Below are positions 25,993 to 34,485 of a stretch of 64,000 nt of DNA, piece by piece. Position 1 is the first letter of the stretch; every line of letters begins with the position of its first letter. The notes beneath the pieces are model-generated. The model was given only the letters and a program-made list of their open reading frames with translations, did no database searches and was not told the DNA's origin. The stretch is from Nocardia africana NBRC 100379. GTDB lineage: Bacteria; Actinomycetota; Actinomycetes; Mycobacteriales; Mycobacteriaceae. Made by a program: the position numbers and the translations under genes. The stretch lies in the NCBI RefSeq assembly GCF_001612635.1, contig NZ_BDAV01000007.1, forward strand, positions 1-64,000, given 5' to 3'.

Positions 25993-27021
25993 ATGACGAC
26001 ATACCGGACCCGGCCCGGAACGTTCCTCGCATGGGGCATAGATGGTGTCCGACTCGGGCACAGCGACAGTCCGCTCGACCTGCGCGAGGTGACGCCCGCG
26101 ATCGTGGAGGTACTTTCCCGGTTCTCCCAACCGGCGCGCGCCGAGCAAGTCGTCGCCGAACTCGGAGCGCAGGACACGAACCAGGCCGTCGGTGCGACGA
26201 TCGACCATCTCGTCGCGGCCGGACTGCTGTGTGAAAGCGAGGATCAGCGCGCGGCCGATGCGTCTCTGCGGGTGGCCGCGATGGAGGTGCCTCGTGCGCT
26301 GGGTACTTTCCCCGATATCAGACATCTCGATCCGGAGTTCATCGAACTGTACGAAAGCGTGCAGCACACCACCCAGACCTCGGTGGCCATGAGTTACGCG
26401 TTGCGGCTGGCGACGAAATACGTCACCGAGGCGGGAATTCCCGGCGATGTTGTCGAATGCGGCGTGTGGCGTGGAGGTAGCGCCGCGATCGCGGCGGCCA
26501 CACTTTTCGCGGCGAAGGATCTCGGCCGCACGATCTGGCTCTACGACACCTTCACCTGGACCTGGGACGAGCCGTCGGATCTGGATCAGCTGGAATTGCC
26601 GTCCGGGGCGACGAAGCTGAAAGACTTGCTGGCCAGCGTCACCGACAGCGTGCAGGACGTCGGCGCCGACGAGGAGTCGGTTCTCGGCACGGTGGCCGGA
26701 ACCGGATATCCGCGCGAGCAGATTCGGTGCGTGGCCGGCCTGGTACAGGAGACGATTCCGGAACATGCGCCCGGCAGCATCGCGATTCTCCGACTGGATA
26801 CCGACCTCTACGATTCGACGCGCCACGAACTCGAACATCTGTATCCGCTGCTGTCGGTCGGCGGTGTACTGATCGTCGACGACTATGGGAAATACAGTGG
26901 GGCCACGCGAGCGGTCGACGAGTACTTCGCGAAGCTGAACGAGCCGATACTGCTGCACCGCATCGATACCCAAGGCCGAATCTGTGTGAAGACCACCGCC
27001 GAAACTCGTCCGACGATATGA
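25993..27021 (+). CDS. TylF/MycF-like O-methyltransferase with N-terminal PqqD/RRE-like domain
   Basis: A 342-residue protein. The C-terminal two-thirds is a TylF/MycF/NovP-type SAM-dependent O-methyltransferase: GDVVECGVWRGGSAAI (SAM site, about 150), LYDTFTWTW (about 183), RLDTDLYDST and GVLIVDDYGKYSGA with the paired Asp that bind Mg2+ (about 265-305). The first about 85 residues (RPGTFLAWGIDGVRLGHSDS ... TIDHLVAAGLL) look like a PqqD-type winged helix, the fold used as RiPP recognition element. The ATG at 25993 has GGGAGA upstream. The stop overlaps the acyltransferase ATG (ATGA). It probably methylates a hydroxyl on the cluster product. The role of the N-terminal domain is unknown. Confidence 0.8.
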   Translation: MTTYRTRPGTFLAWGIDGVRLGHSDSPLDLREVTPAIVEVLSRFSQPARAEQVVAELGAQDTNQAVGATIDHLVAAGLLCESEDQRAADASLRVAAMEVPRALGTFPDIRHLDPEFIELYESVQHTTQTSVAMSYALRLATKYVTEAGIPGDVVECGVWRGGSAAIAAATLFAAKDLGRTIWLYDTFTWTWDEPSDLDQLELPSGATKLKDLLASVTDSVQDVGADEESVLGTVAGTGYPREQIRCVAGLVQETIPEHAPGSIAILRLDTDLYDSTRHELEHLYPLLSVGGVLIVDDYGKYSGATRAVDEYFAKLNEPILLHRIDTQGRICVKTTAETRPTI

Positions 27022-28022
27022 GAAGCGCGTGCGTATTCCCAGGGCAGGGTGCCTATCTGGAGGACACCTTTCTGGTCTGGGCCGATCGGTGGCCACAGAT
27101 CGGGCGGACATTCCGGGAAATCGATGACGGGATCGCGTCCCTCGGCGGCGCGGCGACGGTTCCGATGCTGTTGGGCGGGGACCCACCCAGCCTGAACGAC
27201 CTCCTCGCCGACGATCCGGATGTGCTGCAGCTGGCCCTGTTCGGCACCGCCGTGGCCGCATATCGCATCGTGGCTTCCACTCGGTTGCGGCCGGATGTGC
27301 TGATCGGGCACAGTTTCGGCGAGATAGCCGCACTCGTGGCGGCCGGGGTGTTCACTGTCGGCCAGGGCGCCCGGATCGTCCATATCCGATCGCGGTGCCT
27401 GCGCGCTGCCGCGGGAACGGGCGGCATGCTGGTCCTGCGCACCGAACCGCGCGGCGCCCAGGCCCTGGTCGACAGCATCGAGGTCGCGGAACTTGTCGTC
27501 GCCGTGGAGAACGGCCCGCGCCAAACCGTCGTCGCCGGCCCGGCCGAGGCCCTGCGGACGGCCGAACAGACGGCGCGCGCGAATGGGGTGCCGGCCGCGC
27601 GGATCTCGTCCCCCTATCCGTTTCACAGTCCGCTGCTCGAGCCGGTCGCGGCGGAATTCACGCGACGCCTGCGCGCCGAACTCGCCACCACCGGGCGGTG
27701 CCTGCGGCCGGTCTACTCGCCGATCATGCAGCGGTTCTACACCGATGACGACGACTTCGCGGCAATCCTCGCGCGTCATCTGGTGCTACCGGTGCGTTTC
27801 ACCGGCGGCTTGCGGTACCTCGGCGACCGAGGCGTACGCACCTTCATCGAATGTGGAGCGCGCGACGCATTGACGGGGATCGTTCGCGCGACGCTGCCGG
27901 GGATCAACGCATCACCGACCATCGTCCGCGGCGGCCGGCCGGCTTCGGCCGGGCCGGCCGCCCCAGCGGACCGTCAGGGCGAGTCGAGTAGGCCGAGTTC
28001 GGCTGCGCGCACACCGATCTGA
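27018..28022 (+). CDS. discrete malonyl-CoA:ACP acyltransferase (FabD-like)
   Basis: A 334-residue acyltransferase. VFPGQGAYLED at residue 6, the nucleophile motif GHSFGE (Ser99) and the second catalytic His in YPFHSPLLE (His203) are visible; the Arg contact lies in VHIRSRCLRA. It transfers malonyl or related extender units to the ACP. The last about 40 residues are disordered. It is coupled to the methyltransferase gene (ATGA). Its 3' end overlaps the convergent LuxR-type gene by 49 bases. A free-standing acyltransferase inside a type II PKS locus is uncommon, since most borrow FabD, and suggests a dedicated extender or ACP specificity. Confidence 0.85.
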   Translation: MRSACVFPGQGAYLEDTFLVWADRWPQIGRTFREIDDGIASLGGAATVPMLLGGDPPSLNDLLADDPDVLQLALFGTAVAAYRIVASTRLRPDVLIGHSFGEIAALVAAGVFTVGQGARIVHIRSRCLRAAAGTGGMLVLRTEPRGAQALVDSIEVAELVVAVENGPRQTVVAGPAEALRTAEQTARANGVPAARISSPYPFHSPLLEPVAAEFTRRLRAELATTGRCLRPVYSPIMQRFYTDDDDFAAILARHLVLPVRFTGGLRYLGDRGVRTFIECGARDALTGIVRATLPGINASPTIVRGGRPASAGPAAPADRQGESSRPSSAARTPI

Positions 28023-28765
28023 AAGCGGGTGGTGACGCCGAGGCGCACCATGATGTCGGCGACATATCGTCGGTAGGTCCGCAGCGACACAGACAATTGC
28101 CGGGCGGCGACCTCGTCCTTGAGGCCCTGGTTGAGTGCGCGCAGCACGGCCAGGGCCGTCTCGTCGAATTCGTGCGATCGCAGCTCGAGGTAGACCGCCA
28201 GATCCGATGCCGAATCCCACAGAATTCGCGCCAACTGGTGGATCACGCGCAGGAGCGCGGGTTCGCGGACCACGAAACCGTGGGGCCGTTGTTCGCCGAG
28301 TCCGCCCCAGATGGCGGCGACCTGCTTGTCGATGATGATCATGTTGTAGAAGTCGGCGTCGACGACCCTGGTCTGCGCGTGCACCTGGGGGTGCCGGAGC
28401 AGCATGTCCGGGCTACGTGTCTCCACGTAGTGGCACGAGTACAGCAAGCGGACCAGGCGTCCCGCCGCGAGGAGTTCCTCGACGACCGTGCGGCTGGACT
28501 GATAGTGCGGCTGGATACGCAATGGACTGGACACCACCAGCATCGCCTCCTTACGGGACTGCTGGAGCAGCCGCTGCAACTCCTGTTCCCAGCCCTCCCC
28601 GGGCCGAACCCGGACGATGTCCTGGCCTCCCGCACGGTCGTCCCGGCATTCGTCCATCGCGCGGTCGATCAACTGCCGCGACTTCGCCAGCAGCTCTACG
28701 ATCCCCTCGCCGCTGTCGACATGTCTCGGCTCGGATCGTGAGGACCCCGCCACGTGGTAGTTCAC
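27974..28765 (-). CDS. LuxR-type helix-turn-helix regulator
   Basis: A 263-residue protein from a GTG at 28765. The C-terminal LuxR/GerE-type HTH is EVAARQLSVSLRTYRRYVAD with IMVRLGVTTRFQIGVRAAEL (about 212-258). The N-terminal two-thirds is a sensor-like domain without a phosphoacceptor or ATPase signature (YNMIIIDKQVAAIWGG, HGFVVREPALL), of the type seen in actinobacterial antibiotic-cluster regulators with a phospholipase-D/TrmB-like effector region. It is the only regulator inside the 19.8-40.3 kb cluster, so pathway-specific control is likely. Its 5' region (28766-29142) is shared with the divergent acyl-CoA dehydrogenase pair. Confidence 0.8.
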   Translation of the reverse strand: MNYHVAGSSRSEPRHVDSGEGIVELLAKSRQLIDRAMDECRDDRAGGQDIVRVRPGEGWEQELQRLLQQSRKEAMLVVSSPLRIQPHYQSSRTVVEELLAAGRLVRLLYSCHYVETRSPDMLLRHPQVHAQTRVVDADFYNMIIIDKQVAAIWGGLGEQRPHGFVVREPALLRVIHQLARILWDSASDLAVYLELRSHEFDETALAVLRALNQGLKDEVAARQLSVSLRTYRRYVADIMVRLGVTTRFQIGVRAAELGLLDSP

Positions 28766-29142
28766 CCTCTGCCTCCCCTTCGACTTCCCGTGCTCGCGTC
28801 GGCGCTGCCGCTGCGGGTCGCACGATCAAAAACATTGTCGCACAACAGGTTCAGCGGACAACCCGGGTTGCCGACGGTGAGCGGTCACGCCTCTTCCACG
28901 CCCCGCCGACGCCGCGCATCCGGGATGAACCTGTTTCACTTCAGAATATCCCCGCGTGCGCCCTGGCGATCGCCGGCCGGGAAATCGCCACGCTCGAAGA
29001 TCTGGATTACCGCGCGATTTGCCCGCGCAAGTGACATCTTATTGCCATTCTCCAGACATTTTCCTGCTGGCTCCGACGCTTCATATTGACCAGTAACGTG
29101 TTCTAGTTTTGGAGTCGACTGAGAGCGAAGCGAGGAGTGCGG
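28766..29142. other. 377-base divergent control region (LuxR-type gene / acyl-CoA dehydrogenase pair)
   Basis: No coding potential was recognised here. The right end is A+T-richer than the surroundings and contains the KstR-like box at 29092-29105, 38 bases upstream of the dehydrogenase ATG. A ribosome-binding GAGGAG sits at 29132-29137. Confidence 0.5.
29092..29105. promoter_or_regulatory. KstR-like operator upstream of acyl-CoA dehydrogenase genes
   Basis: AGTAACGTGTTCTA matches the published KstR consensus TnnAACnnGTTnnA at all but the first fixed position; on the other strand it reads CTAGAACACGTTACT. KstR controls sterol-side-chain and ring catabolism genes, including fadE pairs, in mycobacteria and rhodococci. 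The match could also be chance; no kstR gene is in this window. Confidence 0.45.
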
Positions 29143-30324
29143 ATGAGAATCGATTTCACCGAAGAACAACAACGACTGCGGAAACACCTGCGCGCGTATT
29201 TCGCCGAGCTGATGACACCGGAAATCCGGACGGCGCTGGACGGGCCGGGAGGGGAATACGGGGCCCCCGAAGCGTACAAGGAAGTCGTTCGTTCCCTCGG
29301 TCGCGAGGGCTGGCTGACACTCGGATGGCCCGAGGAGTTCGGCGGCCACAACCGCCCCGCGATGGAGCAGCTCATCTTCAACGACGAAGCCGCGGCGGCG
29401 GGAGTGCCGTTCCCATTCCTCACCGTGAACACCGTCGGCCCCACCATCATGAGATTCGGTACGCCCGAACAGAAGTCGTACTTCCTGCCACGGATCGCAC
29501 GCGGCGAGCTGCATTTCTCGATCGGCTATTCCGAACCCGAGGCCGGCACCGATCTCGCATCACTGCGCACCCGCGCCGTGCTCGAGGGCGACCACTACAT
29601 CGTCAACGGTGAGAAGGCGTGGACCAGTCTCATCGAATACGCCGATTACATCTGGCTGGCGGCACGGACCGACCCGCAGGCGACCAAGCATCGCGGGCTC
29701 TCGATCCTGATCGTGCCCACCACGGCAGAGGGGTTCTCGTGGACCAAGATTCACACGATGGCCGGGCCCGGCACCAGTGCGACCTACTACTCCGATGTGC
29801 GGGTCCCGGCCACCAGCGTGGTCGGTGAACCGAACGCCGGTTGGCCACTGATCACGAATCAGCTCAACCACGAGCGGGTGGCATTGACGTCCGCCGCACC
29901 CCTGCAGGAATCGCTGCGCCAGGTCTGGGACTGGGCCGAACGAACCACGCGGGCAGACGGCAGGCGTGTCATCGAATCGGAATGGGTCCGATTGCATCTG
30001 GCCCGGGTACACGCTCACATCGAGTACTTGAAGTTGCGCAACTGGCGGATTGCCTGGGCGGCCGACTCCGGAGAACTCGGGCCCGCGGACGCCTCTGCCA
30101 CCAAGGTGTTCGGCACCGAATTCGCCACGCAGGCCTACCGGTTACTGATGGAGGTATTGGGCACGTCGGCGGTGGTGCGCGGCGACTCCGCGGGGGCCGC
30201 GCTGCGCGGGCGGATCGAACGGTTCCACCGTTCGTCGCTGATTCTCACCTTCGGTGGCGGCACCAACGAGGTGCAACGCGACATCATCGCCAAAACCGCT
30301 CTCGGATTACCCGTCACCCGCTGA
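29143..30324 (+). CDS. acyl-CoA dehydrogenase, large (catalytic-type) subunit
   Basis: A 393-residue FadE29-like acyl-CoA dehydrogenase starting MRIDFTEEQQRLRKHL, with GWPEEFGGHNRPAMEQLIFN near 62, IGYSEPEAGTDLASLRTRAV near 127, NGEKAWTSLIEYADYIWLAA near 153 and the C-terminal TFGGGTNEVQRDIIAKTALG, whose Glu is a candidate catalytic base. GAGGAG precedes the ATG at 29143 by five bases; an in-frame GTG two codons upstream overlaps that site and is rejected. It is followed after 21 bases by the partner subunit. The pair mirrors the one at 22.6-24.8 kb but is on the other strand. A KstR-like box lies in its promoter. Confidence 0.88.
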   Translation: MRIDFTEEQQRLRKHLRAYFAELMTPEIRTALDGPGGEYGAPEAYKEVVRSLGREGWLTLGWPEEFGGHNRPAMEQLIFNDEAAAAGVPFPFLTVNTVGPTIMRFGTPEQKSYFLPRIARGELHFSIGYSEPEAGTDLASLRTRAVLEGDHYIVNGEKAWTSLIEYADYIWLAARTDPQATKHRGLSILIVPTTAEGFSWTKIHTMAGPGTSATYYSDVRVPATSVVGEPNAGWPLITNQLNHERVALTSAAPLQESLRQVWDWAERTTRADGRRVIESEWVRLHLARVHAHIEYLKLRNWRIAWAADSGELGPADASATKVFGTEFATQAYRLLMEVLGTSAVVRGDSAGAALRGRIERFHRSSLILTFGGGTNEVQRDIIAKTALGLPVTR

Positions 30325-30345
30325 ACTTCGTCTAAGGATGCTGTT

Positions 30346-31428
30346 ATGGACTTCAGTTTCACCGAAGAGCACAACGACCTCGCGGGATTGGCGCGCAGCC
30401 TGTTCACCGAGTGGGCGGCGAAGAACACCCCGGATGGCACCGGCTTGGACCGGGCGCTGTGGACAGCGGCCGCCGACGCGGGGATACTCGATGCCGCGCT
30501 GCCGGCGCCGATCGGCGGCGGTTTCGGCCTGAGTGAGCAGTGCGCCGTACTCACCGAAATCGGCCGCGCCGTGGCCCCGATCCCGTATCTCACCAGTGTC
30601 GCGGTCGCCGCCTGCGCGATCGCGACCTTCGGCGACGAGCGGCAGCGGCAGCGCTGGGTCGGGCCGGTCGCTTCCGGAACCGCCACGCTGGCGATCGCAC
30701 TTGCCGACGAGGACAACCGATTCCGGGCCGAGCCCACAGCGACCGGCTGGCAGGTCACCGGCGCCCACACCGCGGTTCCCTCGGGCGCCTTCGCCGACGC
30801 TTTCCTGATCGAAGCCGACACCGAACAAGGGCCGCTGCTCTTGATCATCGGCCGCGACACCGCCGGTCTGCGGATCACCGGCCAGCACGTCGTCGACGGC
30901 ACCGACGCTGCGCTGGTCGAAATGGACGGTGTCGATGTCGGTGCCGACGCCGTGCTCGGGGCGCCGGGAGACGGTGCCTCCGACTGGGCACGTCGCCGCG
31001 CGACCATCGCCACCTGCGCGCTGCAACTGGGCGTGCTGGCGCGGGCCGTGGAGCTGACCGGTGAATACGCTGTGACCCGAGAGCAATTCGGCAAGCCGAT
31101 CGGCTCCTTCCAGGCCGTCCGGCAACGCCTGGCGGATGCGCACATCGATGTCGAAGCCGTGCGGCTGACACTGTGGCAGGCGGTCTGGCGGGAGAGCGAG
31201 GGGCTCCCGGCCGATGCCGAGATCGCCACGGCCAAGTTCTGGGCAGCGGAGGCCGGCCACCGGGTGGCGCACACCATGGTGCACGTGCACGCGAGCATCG
31301 GCATCTTCCTGGACTACGACGTGCACCGGTACTTCCTCGCCGCCAAACGCAGTGAATTCCAGTTCGGCGCGGCCACGGAACAATTGCTGCTACTGGCCGA
31401 CGCGCTGCCGTCGACCGCTCGGCCGTAA
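30346..31428 (+). CDS. acyl-CoA dehydrogenase, small (partner-type) subunit
   Basis: A 360-residue acyl-CoA dehydrogenase-fold protein (MDFSFTEEHNDLAGLARSLF). The mid-domain is degenerate (ALADEDNRFRAEPTATGW), while TREQFGKPIGSFQAVRQRLA (about 242) and VHVHASIGIFLDYDVHRYFL (about 306) are conserved. The YTEP and NE..RD motifs of the catalytic subunit are absent, as in FadE28-like partners. It is 21 bases downstream of the large subunit on the same strand. The heterotetramer would desaturate a bulky or short side-chain acyl-CoA; its place in a polyketide cluster may be release/degradation or extra desaturation of the chain. Confidence 0.84.
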   Translation: MDFSFTEEHNDLAGLARSLFTEWAAKNTPDGTGLDRALWTAAADAGILDAALPAPIGGGFGLSEQCAVLTEIGRAVAPIPYLTSVAVAACAIATFGDERQRQRWVGPVASGTATLAIALADEDNRFRAEPTATGWQVTGAHTAVPSGAFADAFLIEADTEQGPLLLIIGRDTAGLRITGQHVVDGTDAALVEMDGVDVGADAVLGAPGDGASDWARRRATIATCALQLGVLARAVELTGEYAVTREQFGKPIGSFQAVRQRLADAHIDVEAVRLTLWQAVWRESEGLPADAEIATAKFWAAEAGHRVAHTMVHVHASIGIFLDYDVHRYFLAAKRSEFQFGAATEQLLLLADALPSTARP

Positions 31429-31495
31429 CCGATCCGGATCGGCGGCACGGGATGAGAACACCCGCGCCGCCGATCGTTCGGCGGGCAACGGAGGG

Positions 31496-32455
31496 CTATC
31501 GTCCGAGTGCCCGGCACAGCCGATCATCGAGGCCGCTGAGTCCCCACCGTGCACGATCTTCGAGTCGCGCATATCCGTGCGTGATCGCACCGGCGGCGAC
31601 GGGCACCAGATCCGCCCCACGCCGCACGAAGCATTCCATCCCGAGCGTGAAGGTCAGGTTCTTGAACACGTCCTCGACCACCAGCACGACCTGCAGGTCC
31701 TCTTCCATGTAGGCCTCCGCGAGCATGGTGATCCGTGACCGCGGCACCACAGGTATCAGTTGCCGATCGTCGAGGAGCGTGCGGATCGACACTCCGCGGT
31801 CGGCCAGGAAACGGTCGACGGCTTCCTCCATGACCCGCAGATATCCGGACATCTGCAGACGTTCGGTGAAATGACAGTAGAAATACGGGATCCGGAAGGT
31901 CCACGCGAACCCGTCGCGCCCCTCGAGCAGTCGCGTCGCATCCGTCGAGCGGTCCGTCCTCGACGGTGCGCCGAAGCCCGTGTCCGGTGCCGCGCGCCGG
32001 ATCTGGGGAACGATCGCACTCGCCAGTTCCGGCCGGGCCGCCGCGTACGGCGTGGGCCAGCGCGAATCACGGCGCAGCGCAACCGATACTCGTGAGCGGG
32101 CCACCTTGATCTCCGCTCCGTCACGGTGGCCGACGACGGTGACCTCGTAGGCCAGCTCACCCTCCGTCTGCGCCGGGCGCGGTCGCACGATCAGCCGTAC
32201 CGCTTCGTCGAGGTTGAACACGTGGATGATGCGGGTGTCGATATCGACTACTTCCCAGCACAATCCGTAGTCGGCGTACAAGGTGCGCACATCGTGACCG
32301 ATGGTTCGGAAATGATCGATGAGCGCCTCTTCGATCAGATAGTTCACATGTTTGAACCCGATCCACGGGCCGATATTCGCGCCCTCGTATCGTGGGCGCA
32401 GCTCAACTCGGGTAGTCGGCGCCGAAACCGGCGTCGCCGATGTAGTCATCGTCAT
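31496..32455 (-). CDS. double-hotdog acyl-thioesterase-like protein
   Basis: A 319-residue protein with two hotdog-like halves. Both begin with a tyrosine-rich strand and a long helix: IGFKHVNYLIEEALIDHFRT (about 32) and FRIPYFYCHFTERLQMSGYL (about 185) with VMEEAVDRFLADRG. This layout fits 4-hydroxybenzoyl-CoA thioesterase-like acyl-ACP/CoA hydrolases found in polyketide clusters. The ATG at 32455 overlaps the stop of the ketosynthase-like gene upstream (ATGA); a second ATG six bases later has better ribosome-binding spacing. It probably hydrolyses the finished chain from ACP. It is last in the leftward run from the ACP gene. Confidence 0.7.
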   Translation of the reverse strand: MTMTTSATPVSAPTTRVELRPRYEGANIGPWIGFKHVNYLIEEALIDHFRTIGHDVRTLYADYGLCWEVVDIDTRIIHVFNLDEAVRLIVRPRPAQTEGELAYEVTVVGHRDGAEIKVARSRVSVALRRDSRWPTPYAAARPELASAIVPQIRRAAPDTGFGAPSRTDRSTDATRLLEGRDGFAWTFRIPYFYCHFTERLQMSGYLRVMEEAVDRFLADRGVSIRTLLDDRQLIPVVPRSRITMLAEAYMEEDLQVVLVVEDVFKNLTFTLGMECFVRRGADLVPVAAGAITHGYARLEDRARWGLSGLDDRLCRALGR

Positions 32456-33330
32456 TCTCCTGCGGTAGTAGCGATTGTCGAGGTGATCAGGCAGGCCGCC
32501 GGCGCGGTGTCGCCGCCGCCGGTGGTCAGCAGTGAGCGGCCCGGCCGGTTCGCGGCGAAGGCGGCTTGCAGCACCCCGAGTGCACCCGAGGCGGCGCCGA
32601 AACGCGCCGCCAGATCGACCGTCCGGCGGGCGCTCACGATTCCCGCCAGCTCGGCTGATGGGCCGAAATCCGGTGTGTACCAACGATTCACCGCCGTCGC
32701 GGCGAGCGATTCGATGCGCGCCCGGCCACGCGCGCAGGCGCCTAGGACCGCACGCGGCGGGCGGATCGCCGGGTCGGCGCATTCGATGACGAGGCAGGCC
32801 GCGCCGTGAAAAAGGCCGGACGTGGCGCGAGCCGGTGCGAATCGCCGCACGGCCGCATTGCTCACCTCGACGCCGACGACCACCACCCGGGCCGCGCGAC
32901 CGGAGCCGAGCAGGACGGTGGCCCAGTCCACCGCGTCGAGCCCGGAGTTCGCGCCGCTGCACATCATGAGATTGGGGCCGAAGAGACCGAAGCGAATGGC
33001 GATCGAGGAGGCGATGACATTGCTCGACGCGTTCGGTAGATCCATCGGGCTGCGATCGCCCGGACCGGCGTGATCACCGACGATTCGGCAGACGGTGTCG
33101 AGATTACCGAAGTTCGAACTGACGATCACCGCCGTGACCGCCCCCGCGCAATCATCGATACCGGCGTCCCGGAACGCCGACTGCGTGGCGGCCATACCGA
33201 GCCGCGTGGCCTCGTCCTTGTAGCGCAAGCCCCGCCGGCCGAGTATCGCCACCGGGTCGTGCGCGGGCATTCCCGGCGCGACCACAGCGGTGCCGACGAT
33301 CACCGGACTGCCCGCCACCATGTCCGTCAT
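32452..33330 (-). CDS. short ketosynthase-like protein (chain-length-factor type, Cys-less)
   Basis: A 292-residue thiolase-fold protein resembling the N-terminal half of ketosynthases and very short for a chain length factor (usually about 350-400). In the nucleophile region it reads LMMCSGANSGLDAVDWA; aligned with NACAASLHA of its partner, the catalytic Cys position is Ala, and the visible Cys is three residues upstream. No AHGTGT or GH.SG His motifs occur. A GGGDTAPAACLIT strand closes the fold. It is coupled to the complete ketosynthase upstream (ATGA at 33327-33330), so a KS/CLF heterodimer is likely. Catalytically inactive as a condensing enzyme. Confidence 0.75.
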   Translation of the reverse strand: MTDMVAGSPVIVGTAVVAPGMPAHDPVAILGRRGLRYKDEATRLGMAATQSAFRDAGIDDCAGAVTAVIVSSNFGNLDTVCRIVGDHAGPGDRSPMDLPNASSNVIASSIAIRFGLFGPNLMMCSGANSGLDAVDWATVLLGSGRAARVVVVGVEVSNAAVRRFAPARATSGLFHGAACLVIECADPAIRPPRAVLGACARGRARIESLAATAVNRWYTPDFGPSAELAGIVSARRTVDLAARFGAASGALGVLQAAFAANRPGRSLLTTGGGDTAPAACLITSTIATTAGE

Positions 33331-34448
33331 GCCACCCGCTCCACGATCGCGACGGCGTTGACGCCGCCGAACCCGAACGAATTCACCTGCGCCACCCGGA
33401 GTTCGGCGGCGTCGATCGGTGACGCGGCGAGCCGGAGGGACCGGGCCTCGTCGATCGGTATCGCCAGATCCGGGATGGCCGGCACCGCTCCGGTGCGAAG
33501 CGACTCGATCGCCGCGACCAGACTCACAAGGCCCGAACTGCCCGAGGTGTGACCGGTCATCGCCTTGACCGCCGTGACGATCGGCTGTTCTTTGCCGAAG
33601 ATCGTGGTCAGTGCGGCGGCCTCGGCCGCGTCGTTGAGGGCCGTTCCGGTGCCGTGTGCCAGAACGAGGTCCACATCGGCCGGCCGGACCCCCGCGCGGC
33701 GGTGGGCGTCGTGCATCGCCGCGACGATCCCGACCGGGTCGGGAGCGGTGACATGGCCCGCGTCACAGCTGATGCCGACACCCCGAAGCACCGCACGGGC
33801 CTTTCCACCACGCTGCAGGACGACAGCGGCCGCGCCGTCTCCCATGAGCACTCCTTTGTGGCGCGCGTCGAACGGCCGCAACGTCGTCATCGCCGGTTGG
33901 ACGAGATCGAGCGCGGCGAACATGCTCACCGCGATCGTGTCGGTTCCCGCGACGACAACCGCGTCGGCGCGATCGGCGGCCAGCAGGTCCTCGGCCAGCC
34001 CCAGCGCGTGCAGCGAGGCCGCACACGCGTTGGACAGGGTGTGAACTTCGGTACAGCCGAACCGTTCTCGCAGCGCGGGCCCGAAGTCCAGACGAGGTAC
34101 TTCGCTGTCCGGGCCCGCCTGCCACGCCAACTCCACCGAGCGGAGTTCACGCAGGCCGGTGCCCACGATCACCGGGATATCGGTCAGGTCGTCGAGCCTG
34201 GACTGTGTCATCGCCTCGGCGACCGACCTGATCAGTAACCGGGTGGCGTACGCCGCGGCGTCGGATCCGCGCTCGTGCCGCGGATAACCGTGGCGGGTGC
34301 GATAGTCGCCGGTGGGAAAGCGCCGGATTTCGGCCACACCGGTACGGCCGGCGCACAGTGCCGCGAAAAGCTCCGGCACGGTGTCGCCGATCGCGGCGAC
34401 GGCTCCTGTTCCGGTGATCGGCCAGCTGGTGTCGATTGGTGCGTTCAT
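33327..34448 (-). CDS. beta-ketoacyl-ACP synthase (complete, KS-alpha type)
   Basis: A 373-residue ketosynthase with a full Cys-His-His triad: Cys142 in SNACAASLHALG, His265 in LAHGTGTALND and His300 in MTGHTSGSSG. FGFGGVNAVAIVE forms the C-terminal strand. It catalyses decarboxylative condensation of malonyl-ACP with the growing chain. The preceding TTG at 34451 is less likely than the ATG at 34448. It is coupled at its 3' end to the short Cys-less partner. It is the second KS/KS-like pair of the locus; the other lies at 37.6-40.0 kb. Different pairs may handle early and late elongation or distinct double-bond geometries. Confidence 0.87.
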   Translation of the reverse strand: MNAPIDTSWPITGTGAVAAIGDTVPELFAALCAGRTGVAEIRRFPTGDYRTRHGYPRHERGSDAAAYATRLLIRSVAEAMTQSRLDDLTDIPVIVGTGLRELRSVELAWQAGPDSEVPRLDFGPALRERFGCTEVHTLSNACAASLHALGLAEDLLAADRADAVVVAGTDTIAVSMFAALDLVQPAMTTLRPFDARHKGVLMGDGAAAVVLQRGGKARAVLRGVGISCDAGHVTAPDPVGIVAAMHDAHRRAGVRPADVDLVLAHGTGTALNDAAEAAALTTIFGKEQPIVTAVKAMTGHTSGSSGLVSLVAAIESLRTGAVPAIPDLAIPIDEARSLRLAASPIDAAELRVAQVNSFGFGGVNAVAIVERVA

Positions 34449-34485
34449 CAACTCTCACAAGACATTCGAGACCATTCCCGGATGG

